A stretch of 64,000 nucleotides of DNA from Hibiscus mutabilis (GCA_019671005.1 CM033741.1:3410001-3474000), one strand, 5' to 3'. Positions 22,885 through 35,306 are shown, counted from the first letter of the stretch. Made by a program: numbers and translations. Notes: generated from the sequence alone by a model not told the origin.

Positions 22885-25800
22885 AAGATCAAAGCACATA
22901 AAAATTAGACAGCATATAAGCATCACAAAGTACACGACCCTCAATATTAGATACAACATAAAAAATTGAGTTCTTAGAACAAGGGGCAGTGTATTTAACA
23001 AGGAATCATAAGCATATGCTGCAATAACTCTGCCTGTGGAACACTAAATGCCTATATTTGAGACCACAGCCGGTCCCAAGCCCGGATAAAGGAGGAGGGT
23101 TGCAACATGTTGAAGAGAAACACTCAAACAATTATGCACTATCAAAATAACCTAACTTTTGAACCCTGAAATAAATACAAGTATAGCAAGAGCAAAATAG
23201 AACTTAAATATGTGCCCTGTAATTACGTTTAGGTATATTCTAATGTAGATTACAGTCTTTTTCTAATTGCAGTACTCATGTTGGATACATATCAAACATA
23301 GACCTTAGAATTCCATTGGGATACATAGCCAATTATAGTAAAAAGACAGGCAGTAAGTAAAGGGAGGAAAAAGAAAAGAAATAAACTCATAGCTATACAT
23401 GAACATACAGGAGAAAGAAAAGGAGACATTAATTACTTTCTCATTACCCTTTCGCAAAGGCTTGATGAACCCAAAAACATGAATTAGGGCTTGAAGAACT
23501 AGTTTTAAAGCAGCAGGAAAATTTTCCAACATAGACATAAAACTAAATACCATTTAGCAATGACCATTAAAAAATAATGAACAATAATTTTGACGCTGAA
23601 AATTTTCCCCTCTCCAAAATTCCAACACATGATGGGACATGCTCTCTGGTTCTTTGGGGGTAGGGTGAAAGAAAAATTCAGCATAGCTTATACATGTTGA
23701 AATTATTGCAGCTTAAACTATATATTTTGTAGATTAAATGATTTGAAGTGGTATTCTGCAAGACAACTATACTAAATCACAGCCATCAGAGCCACTTGAA
23801 GATTTGAGATGTTTCACATCAAACACACTTGCCTAGAGAGTGCAGAATTTAGCTTTTATCTGCTTAAAGAACAAATTTAATTAGCAGGATAGTGTGATGT
23901 TTTTGTAAATGAAAGTTAGAATAATTTTTACCATCTATTGAGATTAGTTGCCTCTCTACAACACAACTAAAGTAAACCTTAATCTCAAGCTAGAACTCAC
24001 GTCAATTGTTTTGCTCACTTCCATTCAGTTACAAACTGTGTTCCAAGAGATCTAAAGAAGCGAAATCACAAAAACATGCTTACTCGTACATATCGAACAT
24101 ACAAAGACAGGTTTCATAGCTTTAGCAAGAAAAAAGTGCATCACTCCATTAGTCTAGTTCAAATTTTCTAAACTTTTTGATCTCGTCAAGTTATTGTCTC
24201 CCCGTCTCAGAAGACTAAAAAAGCATCGCTATATGTTAACCATAAATATGAACTTATATAAGAAATTAACAATAAGATGGAGCACTAATAATTCTGCCAC
24301 AGGTGCTAAAACATTTAACAGGAATCCTCAAGCATTGGTGAACCTAAATCCACTTAGCTAATTTAACCCAAATATACTTTGTTCTCTTCCGACAAGGCAA
24401 AACCCAATCCCCTAATCACCATTTGCATTTAAGATACTGCATATTCTGCTAAGGAATTGGCACCAACGTTACACATATCCTAATCTTTAATACACATGCT
24501 GAATCTCTAATAAGTAAATTGTGATATTGAAGAAGACATCCTAAGGAATTGGCACGAACGTTACACATTCTGCATTTAATACACATGCTGTTCTTTGATC
24601 TGAAATGAGGTCAACAATGGCTTGAAAGATTTGCAACTTCAAATGAGCTAGCGTATATGTATTAAACATTTAGAAACCTTTTGGACCAAGACTTCTTAGG
24701 AAAAGAATACTCATGATAAAAAAAAAACTCGAGAAAATTGAATATAAATCCCACAAAATTCAATTGAGGACTGAACAATAGACATATACACGCGCGCGCG
24801 CACACATCTGTAAACTGAATTATGTTAGTGTTGGTTGGAATATAAGTAGTTTACTTAAGGATAATAGTCGAACCTTTTACTTATAACAGCTTTGTTTCTT
24901 GATCAGAATAACTCAATTTCAATTATATTTAACAATTACTAAAATGTTTAGCAGATTCAAAACAAAAGAGGCGTATGCAATACAAATGCCTGCATATCCA
25001 ATGAAAAGTAGTGGCAAGTAAAAGAAAAGTTTTTAAATAGTTTTCCTATTTGCTACCTTTTATATTGTTATAAATATGTACCACTAGCAAATTGATATTT
25101 TTCAATATCTTCACTTTGTTCTATTGAAAAAACCATGGATTATAGTATGCAAATTATAATCCCTTAATAATGATGATTCTCCAGCAGTGAAAGCATAAAG
25201 TATAGTATGTTTAGAAATTAGTTTGTAAAGAAAAAAAGAAGATAATACGTTGATAACTGTGCGGAAATGTGTATACCATGACATAGTTTTCGCGTCTCAA
25301 TATAAAAGAGGTAATCAAAGTCCAAAGATCATTCAGTAGTGAAAAATGTTAAAATCGAAGCTATAGTGATATAATCATACAGTTGCTTTGTTAGTGATCT
25401 AATCAAAACTAAAGAAGGCGAACCGTGCTAACACACTTTTCAAAAAAAAACTGCAAGAGATCATACAATTTTTTTTCTTAAAAAATAGCATACAATGGAA
25501 TTTAAAGAAGAATAATAGTAAAAATTACCTCGAGGCTATTTAGCTAAATTGCTTTGAATCTAAAAGGCTCTCGCTATTCCCTCTTAATGTAACCTGAAAA
25601 GAGTCCAAAATGTCAAATTCCTATAGAAATGATTTTTTAGAATAAAAAAAGAAGTTGCAATAAGGAGAAAGAAAATGCTAGAGATAGATTTTAAAACAGC
25701 GTTTCTACCGTAGGAGTAAAACACTCCATTTCTCCAGCTCATTAGCGAGAAAACTTGAGAACACACGTCAAAATCAGATTGTTGCAGTAATGTTTTCAAC

Positions 25801-26215
25801 AAAAAAGTACGATTGTAAACGATTCTATCTCATGGCTATCTTTTCAGTCAATTTGTCGGTAACCAAACTGATTTAAACAAAGTTTTATACCACCATCAGT
25901 AAAAAATTTAGAATCAAAGCAAAATAAGAGTTCGTAAAAATCTCAAAGTACATATTACTTTACAGAAAAAGAATCAAAATTCACGTTTAAGGCTGAGAAT
26001 GCAATCTCAAAACAAAAACAACAATATGATTATGAATAGTTTAGGTTAATAAAGAAAATAACAAATAAAACGATAAAATTAGATAAAAAATAGATCTGCT
26101 TCGTTTGAGGAGACCATGAAAATTATACCTGAAGAAACTAGAAGCTGAAGGGCACGAAGCAGGAAAAATAGAAGAGAGAGAAAAAAATATCTGAATCAGT
26201 AGCAAATGAGAGATG
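22827..26215 (-). ncRNA. Possible spliced antisense transcript overlapping the 3' end of the MADS-box gene
   Basis: On the minus strand three exon-like blocks have good splice signals. A CT-rich leader-like block ends CTTCAG/GTATAATTT at 26129 (start near 26215). A 65-bp block at 25529-25593 follows GACTCTTTTCAG and ends CTCGAG/GTAATTTT. A 54-bp block at 22827-22880 follows TTTGATCTTTCAG and ends TTCAACAG/GTAAATG. No reading frame joins them, so a non-coding RNA is the likelier interpretation. The last block lies opposite predicted MADS exon 8. This is inference from splice motifs only; intermediate exons and the 3' end are unknown. Confidence 0.3.
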
Positions 26216-26752
26216 GTTGAGATTTAATTAAAAATAATAAGTTAATGTGGGGGAGAGTAAATGAAGGATGCCCCCACTTAATCTGGTTCTTACGTAATTA
26301 ATTAAATTATAAATTATTCACAAATCAAACATTTGTTAAAGCTTGGGCTTGGCTTTTGGAATAATTATTTTTCTTTCTTTTATAATCTGCGGGTTTTTGG
26401 AGACAGCCGCTGTTTAATTTTCACCTTAAAACCGGCTAAGCAGCTTTATTAAGTTTGAGCTGCAGGTTTCCACGCCGTTTGAGAAATTGTAAAAAATACT
26501 TACCTTAAAGTTTGATGTAGAATACATTTACATCATTAGAGGTGAGATTGGTTTGATTAGTGGAGTTTTTTCATTTTGATTTTTTATATTAATTCTGATA
26601 AAATATTTTTTATTTTTATATTATACGATAAATTTTAAAATTATGTATCATAAGTATTTATATATTAATTATAGTACAAGTAAATAAAAACAATTTAACA
26701 AATCTTGTATAGAATTTTAAAAAATCTAAGTATATTAAATAAAGAAAGAAAA

Positions 26753-27046
26753 CAGAGCAGGTGAGTCAATTTAATTTTTAAAATAAAGTTTTGAATTAAA
26801 ATTTTGGAGATTTAATTTACATTTTGTTCAAAATTTTGGGGTCCAAGTAAAAAAATTATAATTTGAGAAATTTAATGAGAACATGTAAAAATATGAGAGA
26901 AATTTAATAAAAATATTAAAAATTAAAGTTTAATTTAAATTTTAAAAAAAGATAAAGCTTAAATTATATTTTTTAATTAAAGAACTATAAGATAAATTTT
27001 TAAAATTTTAGGAGTCTAGACCCTACTAGTCGACGGTCCGCTTCTG
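26753..27046. mobile_element. hAT-type MITE, CAGAGCAGG..GTCCGCTTCTG
   Basis: The right terminus GGTCCGCTTCTG (reverse complement CAGAAGCGGACC) pairs with CAGAGCAGGTGAG on the left. The interior of AAAATTTTAAAA-type blocks and a 'ttaggagtctagaccc' tail resembles the 12675-12961 element. Flanks are A-rich and give only an approximate target duplication. Confidence 0.5.
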
Positions 27047-27654
27047 AAATAGAAAAAAAAAACACACATCACTTTATATCCTCAAGTATGAAAATATTTT
27101 ATTCTAATCTGGATGATAAGTGAAGAGAAGATGAGAAAGGGTACGTTTATGTTAGCTTAAAATTGTGTATTTTTTAAGATAATTATTTCATGCATTGTTA
27201 GTTTTTTTCTTCATAAATAAGAGCAGAAACATGATAGATGTAAAATTTTATATTTAATTTTTTTTTATATAGTTCTTGTCCAATTTTATAATTTATGTTA
27301 TAAATTTGTGGTTTTTTTCTTAACAACATCATTATAAGGTTCGTACATGTGTTATCTAATTATTTTTCATTTGTTGCTATTTTAATTCCATTTGTAAATT
27401 ATTTTCATTGATGGTGCACTTAATAATTATTTTTTAATTTTTTTATCAACATTTTTCAAATCTATCAAACAATGAAAGAAAAAATCATATTTTCTTTCGA
27501 AATTTTCATTTTTCTTATAATACACAAAAAAAATATAATTTATGGTTTAAGGATAGAGTTTATGATTTAAGAGTTTAAGGACAATAATTTAGATTTTAAA
27601 TTTTAAGGAATGATTGTTTAATTTTTTATATATATTATATATAAAATATATAAG

Positions 27655-28628
27655 ATAATATTTTGATACTCAAGTTTATTAATTTTAGGGTTTTTAGGTT
27701 TAAAACTTAGGTTGTAGGGTTTAAAAAAAATTGAACAAATGATGACTTCATTAAAAAGGACAAACACATACAACAAGCAAACATAAGAGATTACGTGGAA
27801 AAAAAGGGATCAAAGACCACAAGCAAACCAAAAACGACAAAACATATGCCTGAAACAGAGAACAACACAACAACAAAAGATCAACACGAGAAAACACAAA
27901 AGCAACACATCCAAAGAAAAATTGAAACAGAAGTCGAAGCCAGTAGGGTCATCTTCCACTGCATGTTAAAACGATGATCGCCGGAGCATAAATCTTGAGG
28001 GAGAATACATTCAGATATGCCATCAGCAGTCATCGCGTCAAGATCAAAAGTTGACGATGAGTGATGGGCGAGGAAGAGATAATCAGGTTGGAGATCACAG
28101 TCAATAGTCTTTCAAAAACGGCGAAAAGCCTTTAACGCCACCAAAGGAGCCAAATCAAGCCCTCCAAGACCGAAGGGAAGAGGAACAAAAAAAAGAGAAA
28201 AAGGACTTTCTTACTTGTCCATTTGCATAAGAACCGCCTCACAAAATGGGCCCGAAGTAGAGCCATGATCTGAAAAAAGCTCTCAACAAGCAAAATTAAA
28301 AAGGTGTGTCAAAGCACCAAATCGAAAGAAAAACGTAAAAGTCAAAAAATTAAAAAGAAAGAAAAGAAGAAAAGACCAAAAAAATAAAGCTTCAAGAGAT
28401 GAGAGACCGACAATCGAAAAGAACCATAGTCGCTTGTTTCTGAAAAAAAATAAAAAAGCGTAAATCTAGTGAGAAGGAGGAGAAAAGAATAAAGAAAAAA
28501 CCTTAAATCAATTATTGTAAGATTTAAAATTTGAAATTTAAAATTTAAAATATCAGAATTAAATTTTTAAATTTTATATTAAAAAAGAATTATATAAAAT
28601 TTTCTTACACGTATTAGTATCAAAATAT
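27655..28628. mobile_element. GATACAC-family element, copy probably interrupted by about 770 bp
   Basis: The left end ATTTTGATACTCAAG and the right end TTACACGTATTAGTATCAAAAT match the termini of the other copies, and TTTAGGG-like core sequence is present on both sides. The middle (27735-28505) is unrelated purine-rich DNA, read here as a later insertion. Confidence is limited because no target duplication of the insertion is obvious. Confidence 0.35.
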
Positions 28629-30676
28629 AACCTATAAAAAGTAGAACAAAATTATAAGGGAAACGATGGTTACGTGTCAACAAAGGATGATGAATCGTCT
28701 AGAACCATAAGAATTTTAGGCTTTGTGACGTGTCGAATTGAAGTGGAACTTAACACGTGCCTATTTGAAGTCCACTAAAATCTTATAGGCTTGTTTTTCT
28801 GGAGTCTTGGAGGCATCGAAACTTCCATTTGTAAATAAAAAAATTATCGAGAAAAAAAGTGTTTTCCAGCTTTTCTACCTGTCATAAACACGTGTCAGCT
28901 TTTCGAAATTAAATTCAAATGTGGGGAGATAATTTTATTGGTAAAAAAGGACGAAGATATTAGGGAGGAACCAAGATATTTTGAAAGAACAGTGGACTGT
29001 AAAAAGCGATAGCTCCTAGTCCATAGATATCGAGAGTTACTTTTAATTATTTTAACACGCGAATAATTAATCATCATTTAACCTATTTTATTCGTTCATT
29101 TATTTTATTCATTATTAATTTTTCACATAATTTTAAGAAGAAAAAGTTTGTATAAAAATGTATAAGAAAGACAATATAAAATAATTGAAACAATAATTTT
29201 ATTTTTAAAAAGTTGAATTTTGTTTTGTTGGGAAACTAAAAAAATGTATAAAGAGAAATATACCTTATAAAAGTTATTAATTTTTTCAATGAAACATTTT
29301 AAGTTGGACAATTTCAAAACACAAAAAAAATATATTAAATGAGACAGATGGAGTATATAACTGTACAACTATTTGTGAAGTTGGTAAGTTAATCGGCTTA
29401 TCAGCTAAGATAGGTCATTGTTAGAGAGATAATACAAGATTTGTCGTTGGTTCTAAATTATAATATATCGGCTAGTTATATGAATATACAAATGAATATA
29501 AGTTTTTTCGAATAAACAATGGAAATTAGTTACTGTAAAATAAAAACAATGGAAATTAATAAAATAATCAAAATAATAAGGATGAAAGTTTTAATTTTTT
29601 GGGTTTAATCACCGACATTCTATTTATATATCCATTAATTTAAATTAAATTTTGTTGAGGACTAATATGACTACAACCTTTCTATACAAACTAGCTGTTG
29701 GTCGTTGAAAATCATAAAACTTTTAAGCCTCTTGTTTACGTTTTACTATGTGCGTACTTTGATTCTATCGTAAGCATTTTGGTTTAATTTAGTTTTGACT
29801 TATATTTTATACTAATAATTAAAAAATTTTAAACGTGTTCATTTTTATTACATTGGCACTTAAATTTTTTTGTTCTAGGTTGTTATTTGAATTTGTTACT
29901 TTCTTACGTTAGTACCTCAACATTTTTGTCCATATCGGTACCTAAGATCCTTTTCAAAACATTATCTTTTTAATCATGTTTGAGTGACGTGATATTATAA
30001 GATTGTGTCATATAATCGTTTAAAAATAAAAATATTAAATATATAAATATTATAAAATTAAAATGTTCAAAGATATCAATGTAAGAAAAAGAGATAAATT
30101 TAAATACCGTCGTGAACTTGAAAAAATTTAAGTACTAATACATAGAAAAATAAACAAATTCAGATGCAAATGAACATAGAAAAATTCAAGTACCAATATA
30201 AAAAATGAAAAAATTCAAAAAAACTAAAGTATAACTTATCCCTTCAAATAAAGAAAATATTTACAAGATTTATATGTCCTTAACACTTGATAAGAATATC
30301 ATCCAGGGAGCTCAAATTCCCAATACGTGTAGCATGTACCATGGACATAGCCAATAGAGCCCAACCTCAGTCAAATAAGCCTCAACAATGGCAGCCCACA
30401 GCCCACCTTTCCATTGCCTTCCATTGCAGGTATTTCATAGAGACCAGAACCAGAAATCCAGAAACTGGATAAAACTTCCCACCTCTCAGTTTATCACTTC
30501 ACACAGCCTATCCTAAGGTTAGCTCCGCCTTTTCATTCTCTCTTGAAAGTAAAGCATTTGTATATCTCACTACGTTTCTGCTAAAGCATAGCATTTTTAA
30601 GTATTATATTATTTTTAAGGGATGATTTTTCATTTCTGAGCATTTATCTTTCTATATAAACTTGTAGATAAACTAT

Positions 30677-32491
30677 ATGGATATGATTGTACATAAAAAT
30701 CATGTCCCTGAAGGGTTTTGTTCATTTCAACACTTTCACATGGAGGGTTTAAGGAATAGTAAATTTATAGAAGCTAGGATTAAGGGTAAAGCTGTTTATG
30801 ATTTTAGTTCTATGAAAACTCATTTGGGTTGCATACCTGTGGGGTTCCAAAAGCGAAGGCGATGTGGTGTCCTTTCTGTTTCAAGGGTTGAAAATCTTGG
30901 TGTTAATGGTAGGCTGCAAAACCTCGAAAGTTCTCGAAGAGGGCATTTCGGAAACGATGACGCTTCCTCGAGTCCCTCAAGTGCGTTGAACGATGTTGAG
31001 GAATCCGATAGCAATAATCAACTCCTTAAATTTGTTAGAAATGGTGAATTGGAAGAAGGGTTTAAGTTTCTTGAGGGCATGGTTTATCATGGAGAGATTC
31101 CTGATATTATTGCTTGTACGAGTTTAATTCGTGGATTTTGTAAGAAAGGCGGCAAGTTGAGGAAGGCTACACGGGTTATGGAGATTATAGAAGATTCAGG
31201 GGCAATTCCTGACGTTATAACTTACAATGTGTTGATCGGCGGGTATTGCAAGGCGGGGGAGATTGATAATGCTTTACGAGTTTTGGATCGAATGAGTGTT
31301 TCTCCAGATGTTGTTACTTATAATACAATTTTGCGGAGTTTGTGTGATAGTGGAAATTTGAACCAAGCAATGGAACTTTTGGATCAACAATTGCAGAGGG
31401 AATGTTATCCGGATGTGATTACATATACGATTTTGATTGAAGCAACTTGTAAGGAAAGTGGCGTTCGACAAGCTATGAAGCTCTTGGATGAGATGAGGAA
31501 TAGAGGATGTAAACCGGATGTGGTTACTTATAATGTTCTTGTCAATGGGATGTGTAAGGAGAGCAAATTGGGTGAAGCTATCAAGTTTTTGAATAGTATG
31601 GAATCGAATGGATGCCAACCCAATGTGATTACTCATAATATTATTCTGCGTAGCATGTGTAGCACTGGCAGGTGGATGGATGCCGAGAGATTGTTAGCTT
31701 ATATGCTTCACAAAGGCTGTTCTCCTAGTGTTGTTACTTTCAATATCCTGATTAATTTCTTATGCCGAAAGGGTTTGCTAGGTCGAGCAATTGACATGTT
31801 GGAGAAGATGCCCGAGCATGGTTGTACTCCTAACTCATTGAGTTATAATCCACTGCTGCATGCGTTCTGCAAAGAAAAGAAAATGGGGAGAGCAATAGAG
31901 TATTTGGAGATAATGATGTCTAGAGGTTGCTACCCTGATATTGTGACCTATAACACTGCTCACGGCATTATGCAAAGATGAGAAGGTTGATCTCGCTGTT
32001 GCGATATCAGCTTAGTACCAAAGGCTACTCGCCCGTTTTAATCACTTATAACACCGTGATTGATGGGCTGACAAAGGTCGGGAAAACAGATCAAGCCATT
32101 GAACTTTTGGATGAGATGCGTGCCAAGGGTCTAAAGCCTGATATAATTACCTACTCTTCGCTCATTGGAGGACTTTGTAGGGAAGGAAAGGTCAATGATG
32201 CAGTGAATTTATTTCATGACTTTGAGAGAATGGGCATTCAGCCAAATACCATAACCTATAACTCTATCATGTTGGGTTTTTGTAAGGCCCGGCAGACTGA
32301 TCATGCAATTGACTTTTTAGCTTATATGGTGATGAGGGGGATGTAAACCTACTGAATCCACATACACCATTCTCATTGAAAGCATAGCTTACGAAGGCTT
32401 AGCTAAAGAGGCTTTGGAGTTGCTGAATGAATTATGCTATAAAGGAGTTGTGAAGAGAAGTTCGGCAGAACAAGTCGCTGTGAAGACGTAG
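30677..32491 (+). pseudogene. P-class pentatricopeptide repeat gene (At1g09900-like), frameshifted
   Basis: The first frame (30677-31981) encodes 434 residues with a basic N-terminal leader and then about nine 35-residue PPR motifs (such as PDVITYNVLIGGYCKAGEIDN). The series resembles Arabidopsis At1g09900, about 600 aa. Homology then jumps frame three times. Near 31955 two bases appear lost (YNT then LLTALCKDEKVDLAV in another frame). Near 32010 about five bases are lost before QLSTKGYSPVLITYNTVIDG. At 32336-32340 a G5 run has one extra G, after which CKPTESTYTILIES continues to a stop at 32489-32491. P-class PPR proteins bind RNA in organelles and process or stabilise transcripts. Unbroken reading on both sides suggests a recent pseudogene; assembly error in this stretch, especially at the G run, is the alternative. 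Confidence 0.8.
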
Positions 32492-34217
32492 TCCGTGGCT
32501 CATGTCATATTGGTTCTCCCATCAATTGCTAATGGTAACATTTGTGGCTCTATACTGCTTGCCCCTAGGAGATTACATTGTATTTATCTTTAACCGTTTA
32601 GATATATCCGTGTGAGATTTTGGTAGTTAGCCATGTAGCTTCACTTTTTGTTTATATCCTTAGGTTAAGGTTATAAATGCTTTCCAGATTTCGAGTTTGC
32701 CTTGTTCCGTTAGCTTGCAGCTCATGTGGTAGTTGTCTGCTGCTTAATATAATCTCAATCAGTTTCTATCTTAGAAGGTGCTTTATGGATATATAATACT
32801 TATTGCTTCTCATTGTATTACATCACTAGTTAGTAAATAAAATCTTTCAGATGCTTTCCTTTTCCTTTTCCTTTTCCCTTTCCCTTTGGCCTTTACACAT
32901 GACGGGAACATTAATTCCAAGGGCACTTTCCCGATCGCCATCGGCAACTTCATTAGCAAAAACGCCGACTTACCTTGTTGGTCTTGGGCTATCTGATGCT
33001 GAAGCAAACCAATCGTTGATCTTTTGGCCGGCGCCAAAAGGCATTAAACATGGGAAAAGTGCTGCTGAGCCTGATAGTGATCAAGGTCCATATGGGCATA
33101 TGGTAACTGGATAATGAAAAGGGAAGGAAAAACAAAATACAATGGTCACTGGACGAGTGTAGGACGTAGTGAGAGGTGCCACTAGGAAAAGATAGCATGA
33201 ACCGAACCAGATGAGAAAGCAACGTTTGCGTCCTTGAAACAAATGGTTTGAAGGGACCATTTGCCCATTGGCCACAGCTTTAAGCAAGTGATTTATCCAT
33301 CCAATTCTAAATGGCATCAAACCATGTTATGCGAGGAATATTGTAACCGAAAAAGCTTCCAATTTTATGCGCATCATTAACCGAGCATGTCTATTTCATG
33401 GAAAAAAAGTTAGTTTTATTCTACCGCCATTAGGGGAAAAAATGAATATCAATGTGAATCTCGTAACGTATGAATTGTATAAAAAATTTGATAGGTTAAT
33501 GTTTTTATTACGTTGATTTTTGAAAAGTGAGGGGTCGTTGGCCCCTTCAACCTTGCTTCTTCAGCGTTGTCGAACGTTCAAATTTATTACGTATGTACTA
33601 GATTTTTCTTGGGGGAAAAGAAAAAAAATAGTTATCGTCTATAGATGATATAAAATTGAGATTTAATTGGTTTTTTGTGGGTACAATAATGTTACTAGAG
33701 TAGATTTCTTGCAACATGAGTTTCATTTATAAACTATAACCATGGATTATGGAATGTGATTTAGGATTTTATGTGTTCAAATTGAAAGTGAATTAGATTA
33801 ATTGTTTTCGCAAACTCATGCTTTTATAATTTATCACATCATAGCAAATTTCTCCTTTTTTGTCCGTGGTTTTCTTAATCGAATGTTTTCCGCTAACAGC
33901 TGCAAGTAAGTCCTCATTCACTCTGTCTCTCCCGCATCTTAGATTCTTTCACTTGTCTGCATCACTTCCCAGTTTCACCTTGCTTGATTTCTTTGTTTTT
34001 TCCCTTTAAACCCCAAGGGAATACAAACTTTTCCCCGTACTGATCCTTTAGAGTTTAGACCAATGCTCTTCTCTACCACACATTGAAAATCCAAATCAAA
34101 TGAAGCGAGGAAAAATCTAGAGACCTCACGTACCTTCTTATCAACAAAACGTCTGTGTTCACATCAGTTTGAACTTGGGAGCGAGAAAGTTCATCTTAAA
34201 AAGTGCTCTCAAAACCC
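32492..34217. other. Spacer between PPR pseudogene and the 99-aa gene
   Basis: It starts with the presumed 3' UTR of the PPR gene. A CTTTTCC low-complexity run is at 32852-32885. The block 32890-33330 is GC-richer and open in several frames on both strands, but none resembles a known protein. The last 300 bp, with CT-rich sequence (33900-34020), look like promoter and leader of the next gene. Confidence 0.45.
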
Positions 34218-34517
34218 ATGGAGAAGATTTCAGCTTCGACGAAACCCGAGGAAGAAGAAGGTCTGCTTTCCTGTTGGGGTCGTCTCAAGCTGAAGCTTCC
34301 ATGCACGAAAAGAAAAATAAAAACTTTAGGCAAAAGCATGACGGCAGCTCTCATGCCAAAACAACATAGACCAGTCGGTGGCTTTAGGTACGACCCTTTA
34401 AGCTATGCTCAAAACTTCGACAACGGATATGGAGATGATGATCCTCAGGGTTCTCTATATCATGGATTCTCCAACAGATATGCAGCTCCTCCATCAAGAT
34501 CAGTTGCTGACAAGTGA
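34218..34517 (+). CDS. Small conserved plant protein of unknown function (99 aa)
   Basis: The ATG at 34218 sits in an excellent plant context (ACCCATGG). The 99-residue product has an acidic patch (PEEEEG), a basic middle (TKRKIKTLGKS) and the core GGFRYDPLSYAQNFDNG, followed by a Tyr/Gly-rich tail with GFSNRYAAPP. The phrase FRYDPLSYAQNFD is, from memory, shared by a family of short uncharacterised plant proteins; no enzymatic motif, signal peptide or membrane span is visible. It appears intronless. An upstream in-frame GTG at 34203 is not a credible start. The function is unknown. Confidence 0.7.
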   Translation: MEKISASTKPEEEEGLLSCWGRLKLKLPCTKRKIKTLGKSMTAALMPKQHRPVGGFRYDPLSYAQNFDNGYGDDDPQGSLYHGFSNRYAAPPSRSVADK

Positions 34518-34752
34518 AATGACTTTCGACTATGTAAAGATCATATATACTTATATTTGTCTTTTCTTTTTTTCTCCCCCCTTTTGTTTCAATTTTATTT
34601 TAGGACTGAAGAAAATGATTTGTAAGTTCTTCTATATACAGAGAAGGAAATCAATATAGAAATATGCTGTATTTCAACCCTTTTTTTCCTTTTCTTCTTG
34701 CGAATGTGCTTATCCTCAAAATGTAGAGTTGTTGAAGCCTAAAAAATGATCC

Positions 34753-35285
34753 TGGCATATGTTCTCAACCGTGGACAGCAGCCACCATGCAACTGCAAGT
34801 CTGCAAGGTTCACTGTTCCAGCTATCACAGTTTCCATACCCTTTTAGTAGAACACAAATCGGAGAAGGAATCAGCAAATATAGTAATCCTGTACTAAGTA
34901 TACTGTTCTTTTAAGTTGTAATTAGCATTTGTTACCCGCTACATTTGATTATTTTGCAATCTTTTGTCTTTTTGTAAATGTCTTTATTTCCTTTAGATAT
35001 TCGTTTTCTTCTTTAGATATACCTGGACTACAGACATCGACCTTGGGGGAATCTTCATATCAGGAACAAAATTTTATGTTAGGAGGGTGAACCTATAAAA
35101 TTCTAAGAGGACGAATTCCAGCCCCTCTGGGTCCATCCCTGCTTCATACAATGGCCGAGCTTGAAATCATTAGGAAAGGAAACTGCCTGTGTCATGCTGA
35201 TATATCCGTATGTTATGAAGCAAACGTTGGCTAATGATTTTTCCTAGTAACATGTAACCCACGACGTACTCAGTGATGACATTAA
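34753..35285 (-). pseudogene. Relic of a second OPT transporter gene (exon 5/6 fragments)
   Basis: Two blocks mirror parts of the intact OPT gene just to the right. 34753-34843 resembles the start of OPT exon 6 (compare 35986-36060: TGGCATATGTT, CAACCG, CAGCCACCATGC, GTTCCAGCTA). 35021-35285 resembles exon 5 (compare 36133-36310: CCGAGCTTGAAATCA, GAAACTGCCTG, TATCCGTA, GTACTC.GT.ATGA). Order and strand are the same as in the intact gene. Frames are broken, the intervening intron is decayed and an 81-bp element is inserted at 35061. This is what remains of a tandem duplication. Confidence 0.75.
35061..35141. mobile_element. 81-bp hAT-like MITE remnant inside the OPT relic
   Basis: The segment starts CAGGAACAAAATTTT and ends GGGTCCATCCCTG. 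It is flanked by CTTCATAT (35053-35060) and CTTCATAC (35142-35149), a 7-of-8 target duplication. Removing it restores collinearity with exon 5 of the intact OPT gene (TCAT..AATGRCCGAGC), which independently confirms that it is an insertion. Confidence 0.7.
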
Positions 35286-35306
35286 GGTAGCAGGTTTATT
35301 TAGCCC

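Larger units (their letters stand above)
26220..30676. other. Spacer between the MADS-box and PPR loci
   Basis: No supported gene. It contains the hAT-like element at 26753, an apparently interrupted GATACAC-family copy (27655-28628), and AT-rich sequence with degenerate TTTAGGG-like runs at 27540-27730. The purine-rich block 27740-28500 is GC-richer than its surroundings and its frame is lysine/threonine-rich; it looks like an inserted repeat fragment. CACGTG-containing motifs occur at 28750 and 28890. From about 30300 the sequence resembles the leader of the PPR gene. Confidence 0.5.

Noticed and set aside
27795..27977. Lys/Thr/Gln-rich 60-codon frame
   Set aside because: Low-complexity purine-rich DNA, no homology recognised, inside a probable insertion.
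30820..31636. Minus-strand frames over the PPR gene
   Set aside because: Mirror of PPR repeats; the plus strand explains them fully.
32810..33320. Overlapping frames on both strands in a GC-richer patch
   Set aside because: All are short, overlap each other and resemble no protein; possibly UTR or old gene debris.
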